Shown here: piece by piece, positions 45,976-57,741 of the stretch
How positions within the stretch are numbered: the stretch's first letter is position 1
Layout: the number at the start of each line of letters is the position of its first letter
Source: Nymphalis io
Lineage: Eukaryota; Arthropoda; Insecta; Lepidoptera; Nymphalidae
DNA length: 64,000 nucleotides
Direction: 5' to 3'
Assembly: GCF_905147045.1 (NCBI RefSeq)
Contig: NC_065899.1
Coordinates: 74,501 to 138,500, forward strand
The notes under the pieces: generated by a model
What the model saw: only the letters and a program-made list of their open reading frames with translations
Databases searched by the model: none
What the model was told of the DNA's origin: nothing
Made by a program: the position numbers and the translations under genes

Positions 45976-48900
45976 TCACACGAGCGGGTAGGAGGCGGCC
46001 GACGCGATGCCGCAGTGGTTGTTGCGGTTGCGCGCCATCTTGATGTAGCCGAGCTCGCCCCACGAGCGTCCCCACGAGTTCTTCACGAGCCAGTAGTCGC
46101 CGCCGTCCTCGTCTGTACCATAGCCCACCACCAGCACCTGCGGCCGGACGACGGAGCGACATTACATCGATAACTAGTACGATTTTGTTTAGTACACATG
46201 ATGAAACGTATGCGTCGAAAATTCTATAAAATAGGTTAGGTTTTCGAAAGGGACAATGTGCGGCATCTAAATTAAATAAACAAAGGGGTCAATTTCGACT
46301 CCTAGGGTTCCTAAGTAACCCACGACCCAATAATGATTGTGATAATAAATAATTTCAGTTGAACACATCGATAAAACTGTATGAACGCAGTAACAGCGTA
46401 TGGTGCGTGTTAACAACGGTCGACACGTGACGCGCGCCAAGCAGCTGCAACATTAGCACCACTCATCATGAACTATTATTATTATTCGATGTGTTGACTT
46501 CGGGCGCTATTTTCATAGAAATAATTTATCAACCCAAGTATACGTCGTTGTGATACGCCATAATATTATAACGAAATCGTTACGTTCGTGTATCCCTTTT
46601 TTAACAACAATCGTTATTAGTCGACGTAAATAAATAAAACTATAATGACGGAGGTCAGACTCACCCCGTGATCGAGGTTGCTGGAGGAGCAGTTCTCGTC
46701 GTAGTAGACTCCGGTGGCGTAGAGCTGGAAGGACTCCTGGCTAGCGTCGATGGCGACGGAGACGGGCCCCACGGTGGCCACGGCCTGCTTCAGTTTCTCC
46801 TCGTCACCCTCCGGCACGTCCACGAAGCCCACGTCGTCCGCGCCCACGTTCTTGGGGTTGTACCTGCGACAAGCGCCGTTAGTGGCTGCTCTGGTGGGGG
46901 ACGGCGCCCCGAGGGCCCCCCGCTCGCGCGTACCTGCACTTGTCGTCGACGGCCTCGTAGGGGTAGCTCTTCTCCGTGTCGATGCCTCCGTTGTCGCGGA
47001 TGTACTTGAAGGCGTTGTCCATGAGGCCGCCGTTGCAGCCGTTGTTCCCGTACGCGGCCGAGCAGTCGATCAGGTTCTGCTCCGACAGCGACACGAGGAA
47101 GCCGCTCTTGCGGAAGTGCTGCGCTTCCAGCGCGCCCGTCTGCGGTGGCGGTTAAGTTACACTAGGACTGGGTCGAGGTCGGGTCGATGAACGCCGACAG
47201 ACATTATTACTTTATTGTGTTTGTTATTTTATAAAAAGAAATCGTCAGGATATGCGCGTATCAAAAAACGATCATTGAACATAATATACGTTCCCCCCTC
47301 TCCCATCGTCGGTGCAGCATTGTTGTCAACATGTCAATCGTGTACAATAATTTCCCTTCACGATTAAGACAAATAATAAATAAAATATTGTTTTTAATAA
47401 TATAATTATGAAGTGAACATAACAATTTAGTGTTTGAGTATTCATTTAAAAAAAAAACCATTAGTCAAATTTGGTTTGCATGAGACAGTTGTGTGTGTGT
47501 GTATTTGTATGGCTTCGTCCCATAACCACGAGATACTAATAATCTCATTAGAAAACCCCCACTAAATAATCTTTAACAATATGTCGATGGAAGTCCACAA
47601 CTATTTGTGCTACAATTGGGAAACCCTACTAGAGTCGGATCCAATTTCCTTAAAATATTTCGATGATGTTATAATCGCAGATGGCGTTTGAAACACAAAT
47701 ATTAAGTTTGTTAAGTGAGCGATGAGTCACCTCGCGCGGTGAATAATACAACACCGCATGCGAACAGGCTCGCTCGCCCGCCCCTCGTGACTAACGCAAA
47801 TAATATTATAGCAGATAATAATAAATAATAATATCCTGGGACATTATTCACACACGGCCATCTGATCCCAAACTAAGCAGAGCTCGTACTATGGAAACAA
47901 CTGATACACAACATATACTACTTTTCTTTTGTAAATACATAATTATATAGATAATTACACCCAGACTCAGGACAAACAGACATGTTCATGCATACAAATG
48001 TCTGTCCTGGGTGGGAATCGAACCCACAACTTTCGGCGTGAAAGGCATCTACCCACCACGCCAATCGGCCCGTCAAAGATGACAACTGGATTATGGAAAT
48101 GTACAGCGAGTCGTCGTGTAAGGCGGGGCTAGACACTCACGGTGCTGAAGGACCAGCAGGAGCCGCACTTGCCCTGGTCCTTGACGTCGGTGACGGCGCC
48201 GGCCGAGCGCCAGTCCACCTGCGCGGGCGGCGCCACGTTGGCGGGCGACAGGAACGTGGCGCCGCGCCACTCGCGCCCCTTGCTGAACAGCGCCTTGTTG
48301 TGTCTGTCGGCAGCCCGGACTGGTTTCGCTTACACTCGACTTAAACTAATGTTCTATTTTCCAAAGTATTCATTTCTTTTTCATCTTTATATAATTGCTA
48401 TTATAGGGATTTATTATAATGGAAGGGAAATTACATTTTCATAATTTGCAACGTGTCCTATAAGTATGCAAACGGAATGATGAATTACCGCCAAATATAA
48501 GAACGTAGAATGAACGAATTTCGCGATACTTATAACATTCGAGATAAAGCGATTGTTTTAAAGTTTACGGTCCATTGTTTTAAATTCTCGATAACATTTG
48601 CTCGTCCGAATACTGTTATATAAAATGAATAATCTAAGACCGGACAACATTATTGCGCAATTAATTGTTGTAATCACATACATAAGTTCATAAACATAAG
48701 GAAAAATATAAACAATTATCAAAGGAAAAACTCATTAGCTACAAGTAGGTAGGTAACATAAACTTGCAAATCACGTAGTAACATCACACGATGACACTTG
48801 TAAGGATTTTCTGCTTTAACAGAAAACAGGCGATATGACGTCAAGTCATTGTATATTTTTATTTTCGACGAGTAAATCAAACGCCAAGAGAAATGTACCA

Positions 48901-50396
48901 ATGACGGGAGAATGTGCATTTCTTCGAACTCGCGGACGAAAAGATCTCGAACCAGTTCATGTCGAGCAGCCATTGACCTTAAGTTCGTCACTACGTACTT
49001 GCTGCGGAGTAAAGTTTTTGCAAACTCGTTTGTTACAAAATATATTACAAAGTGCATGCGCATGTATTTAAACTGGATTTAAATAAACACCCGACATCAA
49101 CGCTTAGGAAAATTTAAAATTTACATAATAAATAGGAAATAATAGGAAGTCCTAAGTTTATTACGAATATTAATTAATTAATAAATGTGTAATTTTCTAT
49201 AGGATTATCTCAGTATTTATTAGGTAATCATAGGTAGGTAGGTATAGGGTCTACGCGAATGTCCCTATAATGTTAAATACAATAAACTTGTAATAATAAT
49301 ACAAACGAACAGGAAATCATCAAACACTGGAATAAATTCGCTTACTCACGACCTAACTAAAACATTGTCTCTCAATAACAAAATAAGGTCACGACGAGGA
49401 AAAATTAAAACACATGTATGTTATGGAACACAAAGGAGTTCCTTAGGACGGGTTATCGCGTCCAAGTATTAACCCCGAATCTGTTTATTTATTTTTCGAT
49501 AAGACGCAAACACAAACAAACGCGACGCGAACGTCCTGTAAAGCAAATGTAAACACGAGCGCGAGAGGCCGATCGGCCGTACGGCGGTCACGTGACATCG
49601 TGGCGTGTCGTACGAGCTGCGAGTTACGACGCAGAAGCGGAATCCAAACAACAAAGCGTTTGTTTGAGGTCACTGGAACTTCGCGAGCCGATTTACATTA
49701 TTTATCATAGATAAAGATGTTTCATTACTTCTCTGAGATAAGAATTATGACCATTAAACTTCATAATTACATAAGTATGTTTTAAGTATCGATATAAACT
49801 CAGTTTTTATTGTTTTGATCGAGTGTGACGTAACACTTGTAAGTTAAGTGTGCATCGTTACATCGCGGTGGGGGCGGATACGCGGGTAGCCGTGTGGCGT
49901 GTACTCACTTGGCGGTTCGGTTGAACCCGTTCATGGTGTGCACGAACTCATGGTGCAGCATGTCCGCGTACTTGTTGGTGCCGAGGCGGTACGTCACCTG
50001 GCCGCGCTCGAAACGCTGGTTGTGCTTCGCCACCTTATGCTTGTTCTCGGCGTAGATCTTCATACGAAACCGTTCTTCGGTCTCGCTTTCATAAGATTTC
50101 TTGTGTTCGAGCTAATGACGCAAACAATCACTTCTTTACATTTGAAACTAAACTACGTTCGTTGTATAAAATTTTCATTCAAAAAACTAATAACTACAAT
50201 TGTAAAATCCTATTCCACGTTCCAAGTCGAGAGATGGTGACCACAGCGTACATTGAAACTCAATACTGAAGTAATATTCTTGATATGTGATTTTGCTTAC
50301 CTTGAAGGCGTTCCATTCCTCGCGGACGAGGTCGAAGAAGCTGACGGCACCGACCGCCGCCACCGCCACCACGAACAACACGGCCAGGCTCTTCAT
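45976..50396 (-). CDS. CTSL: Cathepsin L, lysosomal cysteine protease, six exons, 342 aa
   Basis: Papain-family (C1A) endopeptidase. Exons, 5' to 3', are 50396-50301, 50111-49909, 48303-48141, 47139-46934, 46863-46665 and 46137-45976; phases agree. A signal peptide (about 1-17, MKSLAVLFVVAVAAVG) is followed by an I29 inhibitory propeptide with an ERFNIN-type helix (ERFRMKIYAENKHKVAKHNQ) and GTNKYADM. The mature enzyme starts near APPAQVDWR. The oxyanion Gln is Q143 and the catalytic Cys C149 in QGKCGSCWSFS; the catalytic His is H288 in NLDHG and the Asn N309 in VKNSWG. The NGGLMDNAF segment and the ending CGIASAASYPLV are typical of cathepsin L rather than B. Length matches lepidopteran cathepsin L. 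A 5' noncoding exon is likely (separate entry). Intron 2 (1.6 kb) carries a CLEAR-type box and intron 3 a SINE upstream of the 47,139 exon. Confidence 0.96.
47818..48075 (-). repeat. tRNA-headed SINE (family B), inverted copy in cathepsin L intron 3
   Basis: This is the reverse-orientation partner of 42,786-43,067. On the minus strand: A-box GGCGTGGTGGGTAGA, B-box GGTTCGATTCCC, body and tail as in the other copy. It is full length and has the same direction as the host gene. Confidence 0.85.
49587..49596. promoter_or_regulatory. Palindromic CLEAR-type E-box in cathepsin L intron 2
   Basis: GTCACGTGAC, the full CLEAR consensus, in a CpG-rich patch (about 49,500-49,690) roughly 1.3 kb downstream of the predicted cathepsin L transcription start. 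MiT/TFE factors (Mitf in insects) bind this motif in lysosomal genes. Assignment is from motif and host gene. Confidence 0.5.
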
Positions 50397-50787
50397 TGTC
50401 TTTATCTACATTCAAAATTACATAATTGTCATAAAAAGTGAGTCTCCAAAAATGGGAAAAGTATTTGTTTAACAATAAGTTTTAAAATGTTATATCTATT
50501 TGAGCTAAATAGTAAAGTACCACTACATAAAAATTAATAAACTATGGCGGTAGACGCTGTGGTAATTTGTTTCAAATTAAAACTTAGTGGGTAATATGAA
50601 AACTTAATTTATTATAACAGTACTGCATCCTTGTTAGCTGATATCAATTTCTAAATTAATCAATCATAGCAAAAATAATTATTGAAACTATACACTACGC
50701 ATACATAACAACATCATTCAATACAAAGAAAGTAGGTGTTATATGATTTATAAATATTAAAAAATATAATTCATTGATTTGTCTTAC

Positions 50788-50968
50788 CTTAATTTTTATA
50801 TGTGAGTAATATAATCAGTTGGCGTAATTAATGCAAAGAAATACGAACAGATAACAGCAGCAAAACACGCTTAAAAACTTAAGTGTTGTCTTCAAATAAT
50901 AGCGATTGAAAATATGCAAGTCAGACGTGAATTCTGCTTGACTACGCCAGCTAAATTAATTTATAAAC
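50788..50968 (-). promoter_or_regulatory. Cathepsin L promoter and 5' noncoding exon (predicted)
   Basis: A TATAAAT on the minus strand at about 50,960-50,967 would place the start near 50,935. The downstream sequence runs to a strong donor (TTAAG|GTAAGA, exon end 50,788), and an acceptor (AATGTAG) opens at 50,405, nine bases before the ATG. The model fits all signals but needs a transcript. Confidence 0.55.
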
Positions 50969-51775
50969 AGCTTACTTCCTCGCTTACTTGATTTTTATAT
51001 CAAATAACATTCAACTTCGATCTTACATTCATACGTCAAAGGAGCGAAATAGAGAATGAAAATATATGTCACAGATCTATTAAATATTTAAACTACAGAT
51101 TAATAAAGTTTTTCAATTATTATTTAATAATTTATACAAATCAATATTTTATATATAACTATATATTTGTTCATTTTTATTGTATTAAAATTAAACATTT
51201 AAAAATATTTAATCTGATCTAAATAAATCGTAATCACATTTCTTTTTTGGTAAATGTTATCAATAACAGGCTCAATAAAAGCCTCAAGGCTATAATGATA
51301 AAATTATACCTACAAAAAAAATCCTATGTAAACCTAATAAATCAAAATACTAATAATAATCATCAACGCTATAAATATTTGCGTGCTTAAACTTTTTTAC
51401 GAAGAAACGAAAAAAGCCTTTGCTTCGTTTAAAACGACTGACAAATATAAACACGAATAATACTTTCGTTGTATCGTTGCAAAAGAAGGTTTTATGTAAA
51501 TTGTATTTTTATTTAGCATAATATAGTTTAGCGTGTAGGCTATTTTGAGATACTGAGGCATATAATATTGAGAGACGGATCCAGGTATGAGGCTAGCCAA
51601 TACTGAAAGACCGAAGGAATAACATATATTTATTTACAACACGTCACAATTGTTTGAGTACCCTGTACTGACTGATTGATCAATGCATTACAATATTCGA
51701 ATAAGAAATTGTTATGATTTCGTCATGCCAAATATGGAGTACAACTAAAAAGGCGATGTGCTAACGGCACATAGC

Positions 51776-52058
51776 ATCCCCCTTTGAGAAAAAAAATTAA
51801 CTATTTTCTAAAAATAAATAAAAACCAGTAACAAACATTCAATAACTACAACAAAAATTTATGTATAACACTATGAACTAGAAACAAAAGCAACCAAGGT
51901 ACTCGAAAAAATCTTAAAAACAACTAAAATCTTTAAACAAAGAAATTATAAAAAAGCAAAAAAAGTATATAATATGATCCTTTTTTATGTGTGTAACATC
52001 AAAATATGTTTATAAATTACAATTAATTATATTTAAAAAAATTACTAAATATTTCGAT
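51776..52058 (-). mobile_element. 3' untranslated region, polypurine tract and start of the 3' LTR of a Ty3/gypsy-type element
   Basis: After the pol stop on the minus strand the sequence runs to a polypurine tract AAAGGGGGA (51,777-51,785) directly followed by TG (51,776), the usual start of an LTR. The LTR continues toward lower coordinates; its far end was not located. Confidence 0.6.
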
Positions 52059-52496
52059 CTATCTATATGCAAATCTCACAACAGGTCTAACTATACGACC
52101 AGATCTCGTTGTCATAGGCTTATTGTTTTTATTAGCTTCTACCTTATTTGGAATTCGATCGATGCTATCTTCGCTGGTAATTAGAAACGCCGGCTTGAGG
52201 CGATCGACGCTTACTATTTTTTCGATACCATTAATCACTATCTTGAAATGTTTCGCTGATTTACTTAAAACTTTAAACGGTCCAGAATAGGGTGACGTAA
52301 GTGGCTTCGAAACTCTATCACATCGGACAAAAACGTGTGTACACTCACTTAATTCTGGATGTACAAACATACCGTTTTGTCTTAAATCTCGTTTCGGTAG
52401 CGATGCAATTTGTCTGATCCTATAGCGCAAGTTTTGCAAAAACGTTTCATTTTCAGTGATTTCCAGCTTTGTATAGTATAATAGTAACAACACCAT
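52059..52496 (-). pseudogene. C-terminal fragment of a Ty3/gypsy-type retrotransposon polyprotein
   Basis: The frame covers the end of integrase: a spacer with ETFLQNLRYRIR, then THVFVRCDRVSKPL, then YSGPFKVLSKSAKHF and SVDRLKPAFL, and a basic TRSGR ending. These are typical of the post-catalytic integrase tail of insect gypsy-like elements. Protease, RT, RNase H and the integrase core are missing: the element is cut off at about 52,497, some 100 bp before the DDX10 start. No env is present. It is an inactive remnant. Confidence 0.8.
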
Positions 52497-52600
52497 TGTA
52501 AAGATATTTATAGCAATTATATGATAGCAACATTAAAATAAATTGTCAATGCTATGTCAATTGTACATGTGGAAAGAGAGTTTGTTATTGTCTTTAAAAT

Positions 52601-55188
52601 ATGACCAAAGAAGGAGTAAAAAACAATATGAATAAAAAAAAGCATCGGCTTTTTAAACCTAAAAAGAAAAAGAGTGTGGAAGAAGATGCAGCTATTCAAT
52701 ATTTACAGGCACAGTATGACAAGGTATGGTTTTTATATGTACGTCTCAAAATTAAAGATTTTATTTGATTCGATATTTTGTGATATTAAAATTTCAATTT
52801 CAGATTGTTCCGGTGGAAATAAAGTTATTTAAGGATTTCCCTTTGTCACAAAAGACTTTAAAAGGTCTTAATGAAAACAATTTTTTTACTCCAACAGACA
52901 TACAGAGGCAAGCTATAGGTTATGCTTTGCAGGGTAAGGATATATTAGGGGCTGCTAAGACGGGCTCAGGAAAGACACTAGCTTTTTTGATACCCATATT
53001 AGAAATATTATTCTGTAAAAAATGGACTAGAATGGATGGTGTTGGAGCACTAGTTATATCACCAACTAGGGAATTAGCTTATCAGATATATGAAACTCTT
53101 AGGAAAGTAGGACACCTTCATGATTTTTCTGCTGGCTTAATAATTGGTGGTCAAAATCTTAAATTTGAGAGGAAGAGAATGGATCAGATGAATATTCTCA
53201 TATGTACACCTGGACGTCTTTTGCAACATATGGATGAGAATCCTCTATTTGATTGCAGTCATCTCCAGATTCTGGTGCTAGATGAAGCTGACCGATGCCT
53301 TGACATGGGCTTCGAAGCAACAATGAATGCTATAATAGAAAATTTGCCTCCAAAGAGGCAAACACTACTATTTTCGGCTACGCAAACAAAATCTGTCAAA
53401 GATTTAGCTCGACTGAGTTTGTCTTTTCCTACATATGTAGCACCTCATGAACAGGCTGCTACTGTTACTCCAGAGTCTCTGCAACAGAGCTACATTGTTT
53501 GTGAAATTGATGAGAAGGTAGGAATTCTGTGGTCTTTCATCAGAAACCATCTTAAACAAAAAGTATTAGTATTTATGGCTACTTGTAAACAAGTGAAGTA
53601 TACTTATGACTTATTTTGTAAATTAAGACCTGGAGTTAGTCTTCTTGCTTTGTATGGTACACTACATCAAGAGAAAAGAGAAAGAATCTATCAAGAATTC
53701 TGCAGAAAGTCAAATGTAATACTATTTGCTACAGATTTAGCCTCCAGAGGGTTAGACTTTCCTAGGGTGAACTGGGTTATACAGTATGATTGTCCAGAAA
53801 ATGTGGATACTTATATACATAGAGCCGGTCGTACTGCTCGGGGGGTGCTTGGAAAAGGTGAAGGATTGTTGATGTTATTGCCGCATGAGGAAGCAATCAT
53901 TGAAGATCTGAATAAAAATAAAATTCCTATAAATAAAATATCTGTTGACCCGTCAAAGGTAATGTCACCTCAAAGAAAAATAGAAAGTCTGCTTTCAGAT
54001 AACACTGATCTTAAACAAACAGCACAAAGAGCATTTGTCAGTTATTTAAAATCTGTTTATTTGATGAAGAATAAAGACATCTTTAATATTCACTCAATAG
54101 ACACAGATGCCTATGCTAGATCACTAGGTCTAATAGTTCCACCGAGAATAAGATTTCTGCAGAAATATAATAAAACTGCAATAGCAACACATGTACCGGA
54201 TGCCAAAAATACAGATGATGCTATTGAAAAATTAAAAGCAAAAGCTTCAAATGATGACGGATCTGATCAGAGTGAGTCTGAAAATACTAATGAACTGGTT
54301 ACGGAAGTAACCAAAAAATCTAAAACAAAGAAAGAGATTCCTAAATTTGATTTTCACAATGACAATGAAGATAGCGATGAAGACAGTTTCCTTCAAGTAA
54401 AAAAGAAAAATGTGCATGTAGACTTACCTACAGTTCCAATTGATGATAACAGAGAGTTAAAAAAGAATACCAAGCCTTTGACTAAAGCTGCAGTTGCTAA
54501 GAAAATACTTAAAAAAAAAATAAAAGTCAACACTTTGGTGAAGTTTACAGAAGACGGTGAAGCAATAGAAGATGATAAAAAAGATGTTAAGTCTGATTTG
54601 GCTAAACAATTTGTTAATGAAAATGTGGGTGGTATAGATATTGAGAAAGCTAAAGAAGTTTTGCGAGAAGAAGATAAATTTGATAAAATGAGATTCAGAG
54701 AAAAAGTGAAAGCAAAACATAAGGAACAAAAACGGAAACTGAAAAATAAAAAAGATGACGAAGGAGAGAAAGATGACTTTGGATCACAATCTGAGTCAGA
54801 CGGACCTGATTTGTCATGGCTTCCAGATCCTGACAAAGTTTATGGAGTAAAAGATGGTGAGAATAGTCATAATGAAGAAACAAACTCTTTAAATAATACT
54901 TCAGAAATTTACAGTTCTTCTGAAAGTGAGATATCTGAAAGGAATGAAATATATCACAGGTTAGAATTTCAAAAGTTAGTACATGAATTATTGTTTAATA
55001 AAAAGTGTATGGCATCATAGATTTTTGTTGATTTTTTCAGACCAACTAAGAGAAAGCTGCTAGAGAGTAAGGGCATTCCACAAGAAAGTATAATTCCTCG
55101 GAAAGTGAAGAAGATTGAAGATGTGTCAGCATCATTGTCAGTGCAAGAGGCTGAGGCGCTAGCAATGCGATTGTTGCAGTCCAAATAA
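52601..55188 (+). CDS. DDX10: DEAD-box RNA helicase DDX10 (yeast Dbp4 homologue), three exons, 808 aa
   Basis: ATP-dependent RNA helicase of the nucleolus, needed for release of U14 snoRNA and early 18S rRNA processing. Exons are 52601-52723, 52804-54959 and 55041-55188. The short basic N-terminal exon (MTKEGVKNNMNKKKHRLFKP) is followed by the Q motif (FKDFPLSQKTLKGL, PTDIQRQAI). Motif I is AKTGSGKT (92-99), Ia PTREL, II DEAD (201-204), III SAT (232-234), with ATDLASRGLDFP and motif VI HRAGRTARG (380-388). A charged C-terminal extension (about 480-808) with Lys/Glu-rich coiled-coil sequence is typical of DDX10. Exon 3 adds RPTKRKLLESKGIPQESII and ends ALAMRLLQSK. Unlike many neighbours, the coding DNA is AT-rich throughout. 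AATAAA signals lie 46-58 bp after the stop. Confidence 0.95.
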
Positions 55189-55233
55189 TCTTTACAATAA
55201 AATCGTTCTTGTATAGTTCTTGTTATTTAAGTA

Positions 55234-55246
55234 AATAAACAATAAA
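55234..55246 (+). terminator. DDX10 polyadenylation signals
   Basis: Two closely spaced AATAAA hexamers (55,234 and 55,241), about 50 bp beyond the stop. Confidence 0.7.
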
Positions 55247-55392
55247 GTAAATTCAATTGTTTTTTTTTTAAATACTATTGTAAGATGTGACTTGTTGTTA
55301 TTTATAACAAATACAATGTGATTGTATTTATTATAAATAATTTTGATGACAGGTTAAAATATTAAAAGCTTAAATTCACCCTAATTATGCTA

Positions 55393-56004
55393 TACAGGGT
55401 TACAGGGTAATATGTCACGATCCTTTTAAAGGGTTATAGTTCAGGACAATAGCTATCAAATGACCCCCAAAATGCTTATGCAAAAGTGTATCGTTTTCGA
55501 GTTATTAATTTTTTAATATTTTTTTTATTTAAAGGATGTTTAAGATTCTAAAATTCAATAAAAAAAAAATCAACGTATTTTCCCTATTTTTTTTTGTATT
55601 TCTTGCTAGGGTACATCCTAGTTAATAATAACCAGTTATAAAACAAAAACAATCTTCAAGCATTTTTAAATTACAGATCCAAAACTGTACAACTTTTCGA
55701 TGTTTAATTTTGATTCTTTAAGTTACTCGCAATTTTTTTGTAAAAATCACTATGGCTCTTATCGTGTGGATCATTTTAAAAACATCTGCGTTTCCTTAGC
55801 TATCCATCGGTACATAAAAAGTACAGTAACAATCATAAACTCAGGAGAAAATTAGATAACAAAGAGACCAGGTAGGAAATTCTAAGAAATGCTATTGTTA
55901 AGAAATTAAATCTGGATCAAAGACAAAAGGACCTCAATGCAAAGTAGTTAAAGATTATTTTTAATAGGGGTAATAGGTAAAAAAGGAGAGATAAACCAGA
56001 GCTG
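55393..56004. repeat. Left terminal inverted repeat of the mariner element
   Basis: Runs from TACAGGGTTACAGG to the inner end GAGATAAACCAGAGCTG. It contains a block of about 27 bp (with 'gaaaattagataacaaagag') absent from the right arm. Confidence 0.9.
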
Positions 56005-56089
56005 TCATTGCAATTTTGAATTTAAATCAAAAACAATATACTTAATCTTTTTAGTTACTCCATACTTTCGAAATTACACTGTTTATTAT

Positions 56090-57153
56090 TCATAATTCGT
56101 GTTCAAAATGAGATCCCCTATTTCGTATACAAATACGCATTCTTTTTCTTAATTCACTTTTTACTACAACACTACTCAAGCTATGTCGAATAGAATTTGC
56201 AGCATTCATTATTCTTGTTTTGAGTTCTTCAATTGTTTGTACTGGTGAAACAACATAAACCAGGCTTTTCATATGCCCCCAGACATAATAGTCCATCGGA
56301 GTCAAATCTAGACTTCTCGCTGGCCATGGGATTGGTCCTCCTCTGCCAATCCATCTATTACGATAATTGCTGTCTAGCCACTGTCTTACGGACATTCGAA
56401 AGTGTGCGGGGCAACCATCATGCTGGAATATCATTCTCTGCCTAAGTTTCAGCGAAACATTTTCGAGTAACTCATGCAGGATTTCTCTAAGCAAGCTTTC
56501 ATAACTTTCACCATTTAAGTTATCAGGTAGGAAATGTGGCCAATAAGATTATCATTGATAATCCCCATCCAGACGTTTACCGAGAAACGTCTTTGGGAAC
56601 CGCTTAATCGCTTTTTGTGAGGGTTTCCCTGTTCTTTTTGAGACCAATATCGAATATTGTGGTAGTTAGTAATACCATCTTTGTCAAACTTTGACTCGTC
56701 TGTCCATAAAATTTTTCTCAAAAAATTGGGATTTTCTGCATCACAGTGTAGCATAAATCGGCAAAAATCTAAACGTCTTGCAGGATCTCCTTCTTCAATC
56801 ACGTGTACGGGTGTGTAATGATAGGGATACAATCCAGCCGCGTGGACAGTAAACCAGACTCTCCATTGAGATACGCCCAGTCGGTTTGCCACAATATTGG
56901 TGGAAACTGTAGGGTCCTCTCGAAAATGACGAATAATTACATCTTCTTCATCTGGAGAACGGACACGAGGGCGTCCGGAATCAGATTGTCTCCTTTGCAC
57001 GCGACCAGTTTCTCTAATTCGACGATACACACCAATAAAGACACTATTGTCAGGTGTCCGGCGATCCGGAAATCGACGATTATACTCACGACGAGCAGCT
57101 GCGGCGTCACCGTTACAATATCCATAGCAAAGGAATTGATAATAGTATTCCAC
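56090..57153 (-). pseudogene. Mariner-superfamily transposase with a single-base frameshift
   Basis: The N-terminal part (57,153 down to about 56,515) holds a helix-turn-helix region like the DUF4817-type insect transposases (AAAARREYNRRFPDRRTP; PDEEDVIIRHFREDP) and the first catalytic Asp in WTDESKF. The C-terminal part (56,494 to 56,090) holds the second Asp in FQHDGCPAHF and the third in LDLTPMDYYVWG, 41 residues apart by my count (DD41D-like). Between them the frame breaks near 56,537-56,540, where one C seems missing from a GGCC(C) run, so this copy should not make full-length transposase. Confidence 0.88.
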
Positions 57154-57156
57154 AAA

Positions 57157-57741
57157 CAGCTCTGGTTTATCTCTCCTTTTTTACCTATTACCCCTATTAA
57201 AAATAATCTTTAACTACTTTGCATTGAGGTCCTTTTGTCTTTGATCCAGATTTAATTTCTTAACAATAGCATTTCTTAGAATTTCCTACCTGGAGTTTAT
57301 GATTGTTACTGTACTTTTTATGTACCGATGGATAGCTAAGGAAACGCAGATGTTTTTAAAATGATCCGCACGATAAGAGCCATAGTGATTTTTACAAAAA
57401 AATTGCGAGTAACTTAAAGAATCAAAATTAAACATCGAAAAGTTGTACAGTTTTGGATCTGTAATTTAAAAATGCTTGAAGATTGTTTTTGTTTTATAAC
57501 TGGTTATTATTAACTAGGATGTACCCTAGCAAGAAATACAAAAAAAAATAGGGAAAATACGTTGATTTTTTTTTATTGAATTTTAGAATCTTAAACATCC
57601 TTTAAATAAAAAAAATATTAAAAAATTAATAACTCGAAAACGATACACTTTTGCATAAGCATTTTGGGGGTCATTTGATAGCTATTGTCCTGAACTATAA
57701 CCCTTTAAAAGGATCGTGACATATTACCCTGTAGCCCTGTA
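57157..57741. repeat. Right terminal inverted repeat of the mariner element
   Basis: Complement of the left arm, from CAGCTCTGGTTTATCTCTCC outwards to the terminal CCCTGTA. Confidence 0.9.

Larger units (their letters stand above)
55393..57741 (-). mobile_element. Complete Tc1/mariner-superfamily transposon with long terminal inverted repeats
   Basis: The element is 2,349 bp, bounded by TA on both sides (55,391-55,392 and 57,742-57,743), the duplication of this superfamily. Ends read TACAGGG(T/C)TACAGGGTAAT inwards. The inverted repeats are very long, 612 bp left and 585 bp right, and nearly identical over their length apart from a 27-bp extra block in the left arm near 55,845-55,872. The transposase frame between them is on the minus strand. 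It lies in the spacer between DDX10 and the PP6 subunit gene. Confidence 0.92.

Noticed and set aside
54393..54836. 147-codon antisense frame over DDX10
   Set aside because: Ser/Phe-rich complement of the Lys/Glu-rich DDX10 tail, without other support.
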